A DNA stretch of 64,000 nucleotides, from positions 1,116,001 to 1,180,000 of the forward strand of contig NZ_OZ253579.1 of assembly GCF_965263005.1 (NCBI RefSeq), in the 5' to 3' direction. This document shows, one piece after another, positions 44,196 through 54,038 of this stretch; the first letter of the stretch is position 1, and every line of letters begins with the position of its first letter. The translations under genes and the position numbers were made by a program. The DNA is from Rariloculus sp965263005 (GTDB lineage: Bacteria > Pseudomonadota > Gammaproteobacteria > Steroidobacterales > Rariloculaceae). The notes under the pieces were generated by a model. It worked only from the letters and a program-made list of their open reading frames with translations, did no database searches and had not been told where the DNA came from.

Positions 44196-44334
44196 CAAGG
44201 CGCGAGGAGTGAGAATATTGGACATATTCGAACGACGAGCAACGCAGCTCAGGCGGGATGCATCGCCGGTTGATCAGCCGTCTTCGGCGAGGCGGTCTGC
44301 CGCCCCATGCAGCGGGGCTTTTGCCACGGGCTGC
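44141..44334 (+). repeat. Dispersed palindromic element with internal insertion (copy 3)
   Basis: This complete copy has ends GCAGCCCGTGGCGAAAGCCC and GGGGCTTTTGCCACGGGCTGC. Inner arms are CCCGCCTGA (44188-44196) and TCAGGCGGG (44249-44257), and the core GAATAT/ATATTC is at 44213-44229. About 33 bp absent from the other copies lie in the right half between GCATCGCCGGT and ATGCAGCGGGG. The left end is translated as the murU C-terminus, and maiA begins 36 nt after the right end. Confidence 0.9.
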
Positions 44335-44369
44335 TAGTGTACCGTCCCGGGTTTTTTGGAGAACCGTCA

Positions 44370-45017
44370 GTGGCTCTAAGGCTCTACACCTACTTTCGCA
44401 GCTCCGCCGCGTTTCGAGTGCGCATCGCGCTCAATCTCAAGGGCCTCGAGTACGAGCCCGTACCCGTGCATTTTTCGCGCGGCGGCGGGGAGCATCGCAA
44501 GCCGGAATTCGCGAGCCTGAATCCGCAGGGTTTGCTGCCCGTGCTGGATCACGACGGCACGGTCCTGACGCAGTCGCTCGCGATCATCGAGTACCTCGAT
44601 GCCTGTTTTCCGGAGCCGGGACTGATCCCCGCAGGCCCCGTCGAGCGGGCGCGCGTTCAGGCGCTTGCGCAGCTTATCGCCTGCGAGACTCATCCGCTCA
44701 ACAACCTCAGAGTGTTGCGCTATCTGCGCGGCGAGTTCGATCTCGCTGAGCCGGACATCGAGCGCTGGTACCGGCACTGGGTAGCGGAGTCCTTTCGCGC
44801 GCTCGAAACTTTGCTCGTCAGGTACAGCGGCGGGCAGTACTGCTACGGCGATGCGGTCGGCCTGGCCGATGTCTGCCTCGTCCCGCAGGTCTACAACGCG
44901 AGGCGGTTCGGCTGCGAGCTCGATGCCTACCCGACGCTGACTCGAATCGCCGACACGCTTGCCGGGCAGGCGGCGTTCGCGCGGGCCGCCCCCGAGAACC
45001 AACCCGACGCCGAATAG
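44370..45017 (+). CDS. maiA: Maleylacetoacetate isomerase (zeta-class GST)
   Basis: This 215-residue glutathione S-transferase has the zeta-class signature YFRSSAAFRVRIALNLKGLEYE (with SSAAFRVRI) at residues 7-28, NPQGLLPVLDHDGTVLTQSLAIIEYLD, and the C-terminal GDAVGLADVCLVPQVYNARRFG. The known reaction is glutathione-dependent cis-trans isomerisation of maleylacetoacetate in tyrosine breakdown; no other genes of that pathway are nearby. The GTG at 44370 was chosen because GGAGA lies 7 nt upstream. The open frame upstream belongs to the palindromic element. Confidence 0.88.
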   Translation: MALRLYTYFRSSAAFRVRIALNLKGLEYEPVPVHFSRGGGEHRKPEFASLNPQGLLPVLDHDGTVLTQSLAIIEYLDACFPEPGLIPAGPVERARVQALAQLIACETHPLNNLRVLRYLRGEFDLAEPDIERWYRHWVAESFRALETLLVRYSGGQYCYGDAVGLADVCLVPQVYNARRFGCELDAYPTLTRIADTLAGQAAFARAAPENQPDAE

Positions 45018-45050
45018 GCGTTGGGCAACGCGGCCGGTGCGGGACCAAAC

Positions 45051-45075
45051 GCCGCCGGCGGATGCGGCCGGCGGC
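45051..45075. terminator. GC-rich hairpin between convergent maiA and DUF4159 genes
   Basis: GCCGCCGGC (45051-45059) and GCCGGCGGC (45067-45075) are perfect reverse complements around a 7-nt loop. It sits 34 nt after the maiA stop, in the gap to the convergent DUF4159 gene. There is no T tract on either strand, so intrinsic termination is only a possibility. Confidence 0.4.
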
Positions 45076-45144
45076 GCCGTCCGATAGGCTGCTCGCCGCC
45101 CGGTTTCGGGAGCTTCACTGAGCGCGCACCGTCCCGAATCGGGA

Positions 45145-45957
45145 TCAGTGGGTCATCGCGTAGATCAGGTAGTTGACGGCGAATCGGTAGGCCAGCGCCG
45201 TCATCGGTTCCGGGTAACGTGGATCGTCGGCGTGCTCCCAGGCATCGCCCAGATCCATGTTGTGATTGATCGCGACCATGAGCCGGCCGTCGTCATCGTA
45301 GACACCGCGCCAGTGCGGTGTGACTCCGTCGCGCTCGTAGGTCACGCCGTACGACAGCGCCGCAATACCGGGAATCTGGATGCGCTGATCGAGATCGTAG
45401 AGCACGTGCAGCACTTCATCGTTCTCGGGAATGTCGATGATCGGGCGGTCGGGAAACACGCGGGTCATCGACTCCATGAAGCCAGCCCATTCGTAGCTGC
45501 CGTGGAAATCGTCGACCATGAGGAATCCGCCGCGCAGGAGATATTCCCTGAGCCGCGCGGCCTCGATCTCGTTCAGGTACCAGCGGCCGACCTCGACCGC
45601 ATAGAGCCACGGGTAGTCGAAAATCGCGTCGTCGGTCAGTCCGATGATGCGGCTTTCGTTACGATCGCTCGCCTCCACCCGGGTCAGGCGTGTCACGCCC
45701 TGAAGAAAGTGTGTCTCGGCTTCAGGCCAGTCAACTTCCCAGCTTCCCCTGTAGCCGAAGCCGCCGCCGCGGTCGGAGTAGAGCAATCTGGTGAAATGAA
45801 ACTCGGCCGTCGGCCGCTCGGCGCTGTAGGCGTATTCGTCGCCGCGGGCCGCAAGCCCAAGCCCAAGCGCAAGCGCAAGCGCGATCAGCGCCGTTGCCGC
45901 CAAGGCGAGGATCAAGCGCGCCGAAGCCATGCCCGTGTGTTCATTTCGCCGATTCAT
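45145..45957 (-). CDS. DUF4159 domain-containing exported protein
   Basis: This 270-residue protein has an N-terminal signal or anchor (about 10-35, LILALAATALIALALALGLGLA) and a DUF4159 domain: FHFTRLLYSDRGGG, EAETHFLQGVTRLTRV, YPWLYAVEVGRWYLNEIEAARLREYLLRGGFLMVDDFHG (in parts) and PENDEVLHVLYDL. The fold is glutamine-amidotransferase-like. Such genes commonly accompany MoxR/DUF58/BatA clusters, and one lies 0.5 kb away on the other strand, so a shared envelope role is inferred. The ATG at 45957 was chosen; ATG 45930 is an alternative. Confidence 0.82.
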   Translation of the reverse strand: MNRRNEHTGMASARLILALAATALIALALALGLGLAARGDEYAYSAERPTAEFHFTRLLYSDRGGGFGYRGSWEVDWPEAETHFLQGVTRLTRVEASDRNESRIIGLTDDAIFDYPWLYAVEVGRWYLNEIEAARLREYLLRGGFLMVDDFHGSYEWAGFMESMTRVFPDRPIIDIPENDEVLHVLYDLDQRIQIPGIAALSYGVTYERDGVTPHWRGVYDDDGRLMVAINHNMDLGDAWEHADDPRYPEPMTALAYRFAVNYLIYAMTH

Positions 45958-46075
45958 GTTCCGAGTCCGTCTGCCGCATGTTCCGCTTTGGCCGCCTCGT
46001 GCGCAAGTCTGCCGGGATTCGGCCCGGCCGCGCCCCCGTGGCAGTCGATCGCGCGGCCCGGGAGATGCGGTGGCT

Positions 46076-46315
46076 TCACCGGCTCTGCGGCTCCGATAAC
46101 CACTCGTCGAGCGCACCGGTTGCGAGTTCCTCGATCGTATACTCGTTGAACGTCCTGTAGGCGGTCCAGTGGCTGATCTTGTCCTGCAGCTCGAGTTCCT
46201 GCCAGCCCGATGCCGCGCCGAGCCGATCCGTGTAGGCAGCGAGCCTGGTCGCGGCATATTCGTTACAGTGGGCCAGAAACGCGGCCACGAGCGTCTTTTT
46301 TTCCTGCACAGTCAT
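46076..46315 (-). CDS. Small protein of unknown function upstream of the DUF4159 gene
   Basis: This 79-residue soluble, acidic, helix-rich protein begins MTVQEKKTLVAAFLAHCNEY. I do not recognise a family. The ATG at 46315 has GAGGA a few bases upstream, and codon use matches its neighbours, which supports a real gene. It lies 118 nt upstream of the DUF4159 gene on the same strand and is divergent from the MoxR-type cluster. The 165-nt divergent gap holds an AT-rich GCTATTATGC (46383-46392) that may be promoter sequence for either side. Confidence 0.65.
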   Translation of the reverse strand: MTVQEKKTLVAAFLAHCNEYAATRLAAYTDRLGAASGWQELELQDKISHWTAYRTFNEYTIEELATGALDEWLSEPQSR

Positions 46316-46480
46316 CTTGTTCCTCGATCGTTCGGTCGACCACACCGTCGATAGCCGGCACGGCCATGAGTGCGGCGACGATGCTATTATGCTCGCGTGG
46401 TGGCACTTCGTTCGGTCGATAGCTGTCACATTACTCTAACGTAACGGTCACACGAATCGCCAAGCGATCAAGGGCAGTCC

Positions 46481-48724
46481 TTGTTCGAACTGTTCTTCAA
46501 ATACTCTCGCCGCACGTTCGAGCAGGGCGAGCTATTGTTTGCCAGCGGTTGGCCGCTCTGGCTGCTCGCCATGCTGGTGCTGCTCGGTGTGGCCGTCATC
46601 GCATTCACGCTGTACCGGAACCGCCAGGACCTGGGCCTCGGCAAGCTCATCGCGCTCGGCGCCTTGCAGACGCTGATCTGGGCCATCGCACTGACGCTGC
46701 TGTGGCGCCCGGCGCTTCTGAGCCAGACCCTGCGCCCGCAGGAAAATGCCGTCGCGTTGTTGGTCGACACGTCGGCGAGCATGAGCTATGGAAACGGCGA
46801 GCAATCGCGTCTGCAGGAGGCGATGCTGGCGCTCAATGAGCGCGCGCTGCCGGCACTTCGGGCCGACTTTGAGATCGACGCGTTCGCGTTCTCGGACCAG
46901 ACGCTTGCACTTGAATCATTGGACCTCCTGCCGGCTCCGGGTCCCATGACCCGCATCGGCGACGCCGTTCTGACCGTGCTTCGCGGCGCCAACGCCGGCG
47001 CACTCGGCGCCCTCGTGCTGATCAGCGACGGCGCCGACAATTCCGGCGATCTCGACGCTGTCAGAATTGCCGAGATCGCGGGTTTCGGCGTTCCCGTTCA
47101 TACCCTCGGTGTCGGTCGCGAGGATCTCGACGATGACATCGAACTCGAGGACGTGATTCTGCCGGCCCAGGGCATTCCCGGATCCACGGTCGGCGCGCAG
47201 GTCAGCATCCGTCATGGGAGTGCCTCGCAGGCGCAGCTCAAGGTCTACGACGGCGACAGCATCATTGCATCGGAACAGATCGATCTGCCGCCGCAAGCCG
47301 GGGTGACGACGCGTTGGATCGATATCGACGTCGGCGACGCGGGCGTCAGGGATCTGCGTTTTTCGGTCGATGCGATTGGCGATGAGCCGAATCTCGTCAA
47401 CAATACCCAGATTCGGCCTCTCGAGGTTCCCGAGCGCCGGCGCCGCATCCTTTACGTCGAGGGCGAGCCGCGCTGGGAGTACAAATTCATCCGCCGGGCG
47501 CTCGACGAGGATGCGCCGGTTGGACTGGCGACCTTGTTGCGCACGACGCCGAACAAGTTCTACCGGCAGGGCGTCGATTCGGCCGAGGAGCTCGCCGACG
47601 GCCTGCCCAGCGACGAGCGCACGTTGTTCGCTTACGACGCATTGATCATCGGCAGCTACGAAGCGTCGGTTCTGAGCCCCGAGCAGCAGGAAATGATTCG
47701 CGACTTCGTGAGCCGGCGCGGCGGCAGCCTGCTCATGCTCGGAGGCCGGCGCGGGCTTGCCGACGGCGGCTGGGGTGCGTCACCCGTGGCAGAAGTCCTG
47801 CCCGCGCAGTTGCCCGAGATCGACGCGCCGAGTTTCTTCCGCTACCCGGCCAAGGCCGTGCTGACCAACGAAGGCGAGCTGTCGCTGCTCACGCGCCTGG
47901 ATGCCGACGATGCGGTTAACCGCAGATTGTGGGAAGAGCTGCCGGAGCTCGCCGACTTCCAGTATGTCAGCGACTTGAAGCCCGGCGCGGCGGTGCTGCT
48001 CGAAGCCGAGATTCAAGGCAGCACGGAGCCGTTGCTGATCCACCACCGCTTCGGATTGGGAAACGCATACATTTTCGCGAGCGGCGGCACCTGGCGTTGG
48101 CAGATGCAGCTGCCGCACGAGGATCAGCGCCACGAGACCTTCTGGAGACAGCTCCTGCAGGCGCTCGCGGCGAGCGCGCCGGAGCCTGTCATGCTGTCGA
48201 CGCAGCAGGTTTTCTACGCCGATCAGACCACCGTGTCGCTGCGTGCCGAAGTAAGAGACCCGGAGTTTCGGCCGGCCGGCGACGCGACCGTCACGGTGTC
48301 GATCGACGATGCGCTGAACCCGGCGGTCTCCGCCGAAATGACGCCAGTGCCCGGCGAGCCCGGTGTGTACGAGTTGAACTACGAGGCTGAGCGGCCCGGG
48401 ATTTACCGGTTCGAGGCAACGGCCGAGCTCGACGGCGAGGTGCTGGGTGACGCCCGTGTCGCCATTCGGCGCGAAGACGGGATCGCTGAGCATTTCCGGA
48501 TTCAACAGGACCGCGCATTGCTCGAGCGCCTTGCGGACGCTACGGGCGGCCGCTACTTTAGGCTCGACGATGTCGATGAGCTCCCTGAGGCCGTCCAGTT
48601 CTCCGAGGCGGGCATCGTGGAGAGGCAGATACTGGATCTATGGAACATGCCGGTCAATTTCCTGCTGCTGTTGTTGCTCAAGGCCGGAGAATGGCTGTTC
48701 CGGCTCCGTTGGGGCCGGCTGTGA
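46481..48724 (+). CDS. Membrane-anchored von Willebrand factor A domain protein
   Basis: This 747-residue protein has two N-terminal transmembrane helices (about 24-45 and 55-75), a VWA domain with the MIDAS motif Asp96-Thr-Ser-Ala-Ser100 and LISDGADNSGD, then a beta-rich periplasmic region. A glutamine-amidotransferase-like domain follows around 320-560 (ALIIGSYEASVLSPEQQ, GGSLLMLGGRRG), and a C-terminal hydrophobic helix (about 722-742) ends the chain. It starts at TTG 46481 with AAGGGCAG upstream. It heads the MoxR-type cluster, whose VWA proteins are thought to form metal-dependent envelope complexes. Specific function unknown. Confidence 0.8.
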   Translation: MFELFFKYSRRTFEQGELLFASGWPLWLLAMLVLLGVAVIAFTLYRNRQDLGLGKLIALGALQTLIWAIALTLLWRPALLSQTLRPQENAVALLVDTSASMSYGNGEQSRLQEAMLALNERALPALRADFEIDAFAFSDQTLALESLDLLPAPGPMTRIGDAVLTVLRGANAGALGALVLISDGADNSGDLDAVRIAEIAGFGVPVHTLGVGREDLDDDIELEDVILPAQGIPGSTVGAQVSIRHGSASQAQLKVYDGDSIIASEQIDLPPQAGVTTRWIDIDVGDAGVRDLRFSVDAIGDEPNLVNNTQIRPLEVPERRRRILYVEGEPRWEYKFIRRALDEDAPVGLATLLRTTPNKFYRQGVDSAEELADGLPSDERTLFAYDALIIGSYEASVLSPEQQEMIRDFVSRRGGSLLMLGGRRGLADGGWGASPVAEVLPAQLPEIDAPSFFRYPAKAVLTNEGELSLLTRLDADDAVNRRLWEELPELADFQYVSDLKPGAAVLLEAEIQGSTEPLLIHHRFGLGNAYIFASGGTWRWQMQLPHEDQRHETFWRQLLQALAASAPEPVMLSTQQVFYADQTTVSLRAEVRDPEFRPAGDATVTVSIDDALNPAVSAEMTPVPGEPGVYELNYEAERPGIYRFEATAELDGEVLGDARVAIRREDGIAEHFRIQQDRALLERLADATGGRYFRLDDVDELPEAVQFSEAGIVERQILDLWNMPVNFLLLLLLKAGEWLFRLRWGRL

Positions 48725-49617
48725 GAACGTTGGCCGGCGCGTTCGCGGCGGGCCTGCTCGCAGCCGCGCCCGTTGCGCAGGCGGAACTCTACTATCTTAT
48801 CGTCGGCGGCCTTGGCGGCGAGACGACCTACGAGGAAAACTTCGCCGCCTATACGCAATCGCTCGCCGAGGCGGCCCGGCGGACGGTTGGCGAGGAGTCG
48901 CGCGTGGCGGTGCTTGCGGGCGCGGACGCAAGCCTCGAGGCGCTTCGCGAGAGCCTGTCAGGGCTTGCCGAGCGCGCCGGCGAAACGGATAGCCTGGCAG
49001 TCTTTCTGGTTGGTCATGGGAGCTACGACGGCAGTCAGTACAAGTTCAATCTTCCGGGCCCCGATATCGACGGCAATGAGCTTGGCGAGTTGCTCGCGGG
49101 CGTGCCGGCCCGCACTCAGCTCATCGTCAATGCGACGAGCGCGAGCGGTGCGGTGCTCGAGGATTGGAGCGCCGAGAACAGAACGGTGATCACGGCGACC
49201 CGCAGCGGCGCCGAGCGCAACGCCACGCGCTTCGCCGAGCATTGGGCCGAGGCGCTGTCGACGGACGAGTCCGACCTCGACAAGAACGGTGTGATTACCG
49301 CCCGGGAGGCTTTCGATTACGCGTCGCGCAAGGTCGCCGACAGCTACGAGTCCGAAGGCACGCTTGCGACCGAGCATCCGCAGATCGCGGGCGATACCGC
49401 GGCGCGGTTCGATGTCGCAAGGCTTACGGCGCGGGTCGCCGATACGCCGCAGATGCAGACGCTCATCACGGAGCTTGAGGGGCTGGAGGAACAGATTGCG
49501 GCGCTGCGCTTACTCCGCGACGAGATGCCTGTCGAGGATTACCTGGCGCAGCTTCAGGACCTGCTCGTACAGCTCGCCCTCGCGCAGCAACAGATCGACG
49601 AGGCCGAGGCGCAGTAG
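48721..49617 (+). CDS. Caspase/C13 peptidase-like exported protein lacking the catalytic cysteine
   Basis: This 298-residue protein has a signal peptide at about 1-22 (cut after PVAQA). The body resembles the caspase-hemoglobinase fold of C13 (legumain-like) proteins: a first strand YYLIVGGLGG, then LAVFLVGHGSYDGSQYKF with the catalytic-type His99, and a following strand TQLIVNATSASGAVLE (137-143). There the expected cysteine is replaced, and no cysteine occurs anywhere in the protein. The C-terminus is a coiled coil. The GTG at 48721 overlaps the preceding stop. Likely a pseudo-enzyme or binding protein; the fold call is from motifs only. Confidence 0.62.
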   Translation: MRTLAGAFAAGLLAAAPVAQAELYYLIVGGLGGETTYEENFAAYTQSLAEAARRTVGEESRVAVLAGADASLEALRESLSGLAERAGETDSLAVFLVGHGSYDGSQYKFNLPGPDIDGNELGELLAGVPARTQLIVNATSASGAVLEDWSAENRTVITATRSGAERNATRFAEHWAEALSTDESDLDKNGVITAREAFDYASRKVADSYESEGTLATEHPQIAGDTAARFDVARLTARVADTPQMQTLITELEGLEEQIAALRLLRDEMPVEDYLAQLQDLLVQLALAQQQIDEAEAQ

Positions 49618-49621
49618 ACCG

Positions 49622-51879
49622 ATGAGGCTTAAAGCCCGCTATCTCTGGCTCGCGCTCGCCGTCGCCGCACCTCAATCGCACGCGTTCAGGATCGAATACG
49701 GCGCAGACCGGCAAGAGGAGCTCGCGGCCTGCGACCGGGCGCTCTACACGGGCCAGCGCGGCGAAGCCGGAAGCTGTTATCGAACCCTGCTCGCCACGCA
49801 CGATGACGTCCGGGTCAAAGCTGAGGCCGCCCGCTCGCTCGGCGACCTGCGCGCCGCGAACGGGTTCTTTCAGACCGCGCTCGAAGCCTATCCCGACGAT
49901 GCCGCGGTCCGCGCCAGATGGGCCGAGCTGTTTGTCGAAACACATCAGGACAACGAGGCCGTGAAGCTCTATCAGGAGAGCCTGAGCCTTGCGCCGGATC
50001 ATGCCCCCGCGATTCTCGGTCTCGCGAAAATCTCCGCGGGCCGTTTCGAGGAAAGGACGCGCGAGTGGGTCGACGAGGTCCTCGATCTCGAGCCGGAACA
50101 CGTCGGTGCTCATCTGCTGCTCGCCCGCATGAATCTCGAGGAAGGTGACATCGACGAGGGTGACGAGCAGCTGACGCACGCGCTCGCGATCGTCGAGGAA
50201 CGCGGTCTGCCGCCGCTCGAGATATATGCGCTCAAGGCTTCGGTCGACCTGCTGCGAGGCATCGAGCAGAGCCCGTGGGCGGATCGCGCGCTCGAATACA
50301 ACGCGGGCTACGGGGAAATTTTCGCGACGCCCGCGCACTTCTACGTGATCACGCGACGTTATCGTGAAGCGATCGAGCTGTATCGCCGCGCCGTCGAGAT
50401 TCAGCCGGACCTCTATTCGGCCCATGCCGAGCTTGGCATCAACCTGCTGCGCGAGAACAAGGTCGCCGAGGCGCAGAGGCATCTTGCGCTGGCTTACCGG
50501 GGAGACCCCTACAGCGCAGGTATCGTCAACACGCTGCGGCTGATCGACAGTTTCGACAACTTTGTCGTCACGGAGCACGGCACGGCCATCGACGAGAACA
50601 GCGCCGAGCCAGGCGCGATCCTGCGCCTGCACCGCGACGAAGATCTTTTCATCAGGCCCTATGTGCTCGATCTCGTGCACCGCAGCATTGACGTGTTCTC
50701 CGAGCGCTACAACTTCGAGCTCGAAGCGCCCGTCGTCGTGGAGCTCTATCCCGAGCACGACGACTTCGCAGTCCGTATCTCGGGCCTGCCCGGCATCAGC
50801 CTGCTTGGTGTCACGTTCGGCTATCTGGTCGCGATGGACAGCCCGTCGGGGCGCGCCGAGGGTGACTTCCACTGGGGCACGACGCTATGGCACGAGATAG
50901 CGCACGTGTTCACGCTCGAGGCGACGGATCATCTCGTGCCGCGCTGGTTCAGCGAGGGCGTGTCGGTATACGAGGAATGGAGCACGGGACCGCTGCCGGG
51001 CCGCCACATCCCGCCGCACGTGTTGCAGGCGATCGACGAGGACAAGCTGCTGCCCATCGCGGAGCTCGATCAGGGCTTCATCCGGCCGACCTACGAGAAC
51101 CAGGTCATCGTCTCCTATATGCAGGCCGGGTTGATCTGCGAGTACATCGCGGCGAACTGGGGCCAGAAAACTCTGCAGGCGATGCTCGGACATTACAGGG
51201 ACGGCCTCGAGACGGGCGAGGCGGTCGAGCGCGCTCTCGGTATCACGGCCGAGCAGTTCGACGACGGATTCGATGCGTTTGTCGCGGACGAGTTCGGTAC
51301 GGTGCTCGGCAATCTCGAAGATTGGCAGCAAGCGCAGGGCGCAGCTTACGAGAGCGCCGCGCAGGGCGCGTGGCGCGAGGCGTTGGCGGATGCGTCGCGA
51401 GCGATCGGGTTCTTTCCCGAGTATGTCGACGACGGCACTGCCTACCTCGTCAAGTCCAGAGCGCATGAGGAACTCGGCGAGCACGATGCGGCGCTGGAGG
51501 CGCTGCGCGAGTACCGAAGGCGCGGCGGCCACGATCCCGGGGCGCTCAATCAGCTTGCCGGCTGGCTGCGTGACGCCGGCAGAGACGCCGAGGCGATCAG
51601 CGTCCTCGAGGATGTCATCCAGGTCGCGCCGCTGCAGGAAGAGCTTCACGTCCGGCTCGGGGATTGGCTGCTCGAGGCCGGGCGCGCGGACCAGGCACTG
51701 AACGAGTATCAGGTGTTGGCCGCGATGAATCCCCACGACCAGGCTTCGGTCCATTTCCGGCTTGCGAAAGCCTATCGCGAGCTAGAGCATCCGGATCTGA
51801 CGCGCGAGCATGTATTGCGTGCCCTTGAAATCGCGCCCCATTACCGCGAGGCGCAGCAACTATTACTGGAGATCGTACG

Positions 51880-51883
<4 letters not shown>
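49622..51883 (+). CDS. TPR-repeat protein with gluzincin metallopeptidase (peptidase MA-like) domain
   Basis: This 753-residue exported protein has a signal peptide at about 1-22 and TPR repeats at about 45-320. A zinc-peptidase domain follows with His424-Glu425-x-x-His428 in TLWHEIAHVF and a downstream Glu445 in PRWFSEGVSVYEE, the gluzincin pattern. More TPRs lie at about 570-745. The active-site residues look intact, in contrast to the gene before it. The ATG at 49622 lies 4 nt after the previous stop, and the moxR TTG overlaps its stop. Probably periplasmic; substrate unknown. Confidence 0.78.
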
Positions 51884-52929
<1,046 letters not shown>

Positions 52930-52937
52930 CGGCGGCG

Positions 52938-53846
52938 ATGAGCGGACGGGCCTCGGTTGCACCGCAACACCTTCTCCAGCCGGAGGTGCTGGCCAGCTTG
53001 TCCAATCTCGATCTCGTGGCCCGGGCAGTCGCCGAAGGCTTTCTCAATGGCCTGCACCGCTCGCCGTTCTTCGGCTTCAGCCAGGAGTTCGCAGAGTATC
53101 GCGCCTACTCCGAGGGCGACGACCCCCGCTTCGTGGACTGGAACGTGTACGCGCGCACCGAGCGTACCTACATCAAGCGCTACATCGGCGAGACCAACAC
53201 CCACCTCGTACTGCTTCTCGATGCCAGCGCATCGATGGCTTACGGCACGGGCAGCGTGAGCAGGCTTCAGTACGGGAAATTCCTCGCCGCGACGCTCGCC
53301 TACCTCGCGGGCCGGCAACACGACGCGGTCGGCCTGATCATCTTTGACGAAGACGTTCGCGAGCACAGGCGGCCGTCGTCGCGCGCCGGTCACTTGCAGG
53401 GGGTGTTTCACGCGATCGACCGTGCCGAGCCGGGTGCCGGCACCGATATCGACGCGCCTTTCGAACGCTTCCGGGAGTTCGAGAAGGGGCGAGGCCTCGT
53501 CGCCGTGATTTCCGATTTCTATTGCGATCCGGAGGCGTTGCTCAAGGGCGTGCAGCCGCTCGCGTACCAGGGTCAGGACGTGATTCTCTTTCAGCTTCTC
53601 GACCCGGAGGAGCTCGATCCCCAGCTCAAGGAATCGGCGTTGTTCGAGGACATGGAGACGCAGGAGACCATGGAGGTGTCGCCGATCTTCATGCGGACAC
53701 GCTATCGCGAGCGTATCGACACGCACATCGATGCGCTGAAGACAGCAGCGGTCGGCATCGGCGCGGACCACACGCTGGTCAATATCGCCGCGCCGCTCAA
53801 CGAAGCGCTCAAGGACTATCTGACGTTCAGGCAGCGCCGTGGCTGA
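52938..53846 (+). CDS. DUF58 domain-containing protein
   Basis: This 302-residue DUF58 protein is the usual partner of MoxR. The hallmark EYRAYSEGDDPRFVDWNVYARTERTYIKRY (in parts) is at residues 53-82, followed by a VWA-like half with LLLDASASMAYG (Asp95) and VISDFYCDPEALL. There is no transmembrane helix, so a cytoplasmic location is likely. It is transcribed with moxR. The palindromic element at 53850 begins 4 nt after its stop and separates it from the BatA-like gene. Confidence 0.92.
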   Translation: MSGRASVAPQHLLQPEVLASLSNLDLVARAVAEGFLNGLHRSPFFGFSQEFAEYRAYSEGDDPRFVDWNVYARTERTYIKRYIGETNTHLVLLLDASASMAYGTGSVSRLQYGKFLAATLAYLAGRQHDAVGLIIFDEDVREHRRPSSRAGHLQGVFHAIDRAEPGAGTDIDAPFERFREFEKGRGLVAVISDFYCDPEALLKGVQPLAYQGQDVILFQLLDPEELDPQLKESALFEDMETQETMEVSPIFMRTRYRERIDTHIDALKTAAVGIGADHTLVNIAAPLNEALKDYLTFRQRRG

Positions 53847-53849
53847 CCG

Positions 53850-54011
53850 AGCAGCCCGTGGCAAAAGCCCCGCTGCATTCCACCGGCGATGCATCCCGCC
53901 TGAGCTGCGTTGCTCGTCGCTCGAATATGTCCAATATTCTCGCTCCTCGCGCCTTGTCAGGCGGGCGCCTCGCCGGTCTCGGTGCGACGCGGGGTTCTGC
54001 CACGGGCTGCT
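53850..54011 (-). repeat. Dispersed palindromic element, complete copy (copy 4)
   Basis: This is a symmetric 162-bp imperfect palindrome. Terminal arms GCAGCCCGTGGCAAAAGCCC and GGGGTTCTGCCACGGGCTGC pair with a few mismatches. Inner arms 53883-53903 and 53957-53976 pair through CCGGCGA and CCCGCCTGA, and the exact centre is GAATAT-GTCCA-ATATTC (53923-53939). In reverse orientation it aligns end to end with the copy at 44141 minus its insertion. It lies between the DUF58 and BatA-like genes, inside an apparent operon. Confidence 0.92.
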
Positions 54012-54038
54012 GGCTCGAATGTTCGCGAGATCGCTGCC

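Noticed and set aside
45148..46149. 333-codon forward open frame
   Set aside because: It is antisense to the DUF4159 gene, which has a signal peptide and family motifs.
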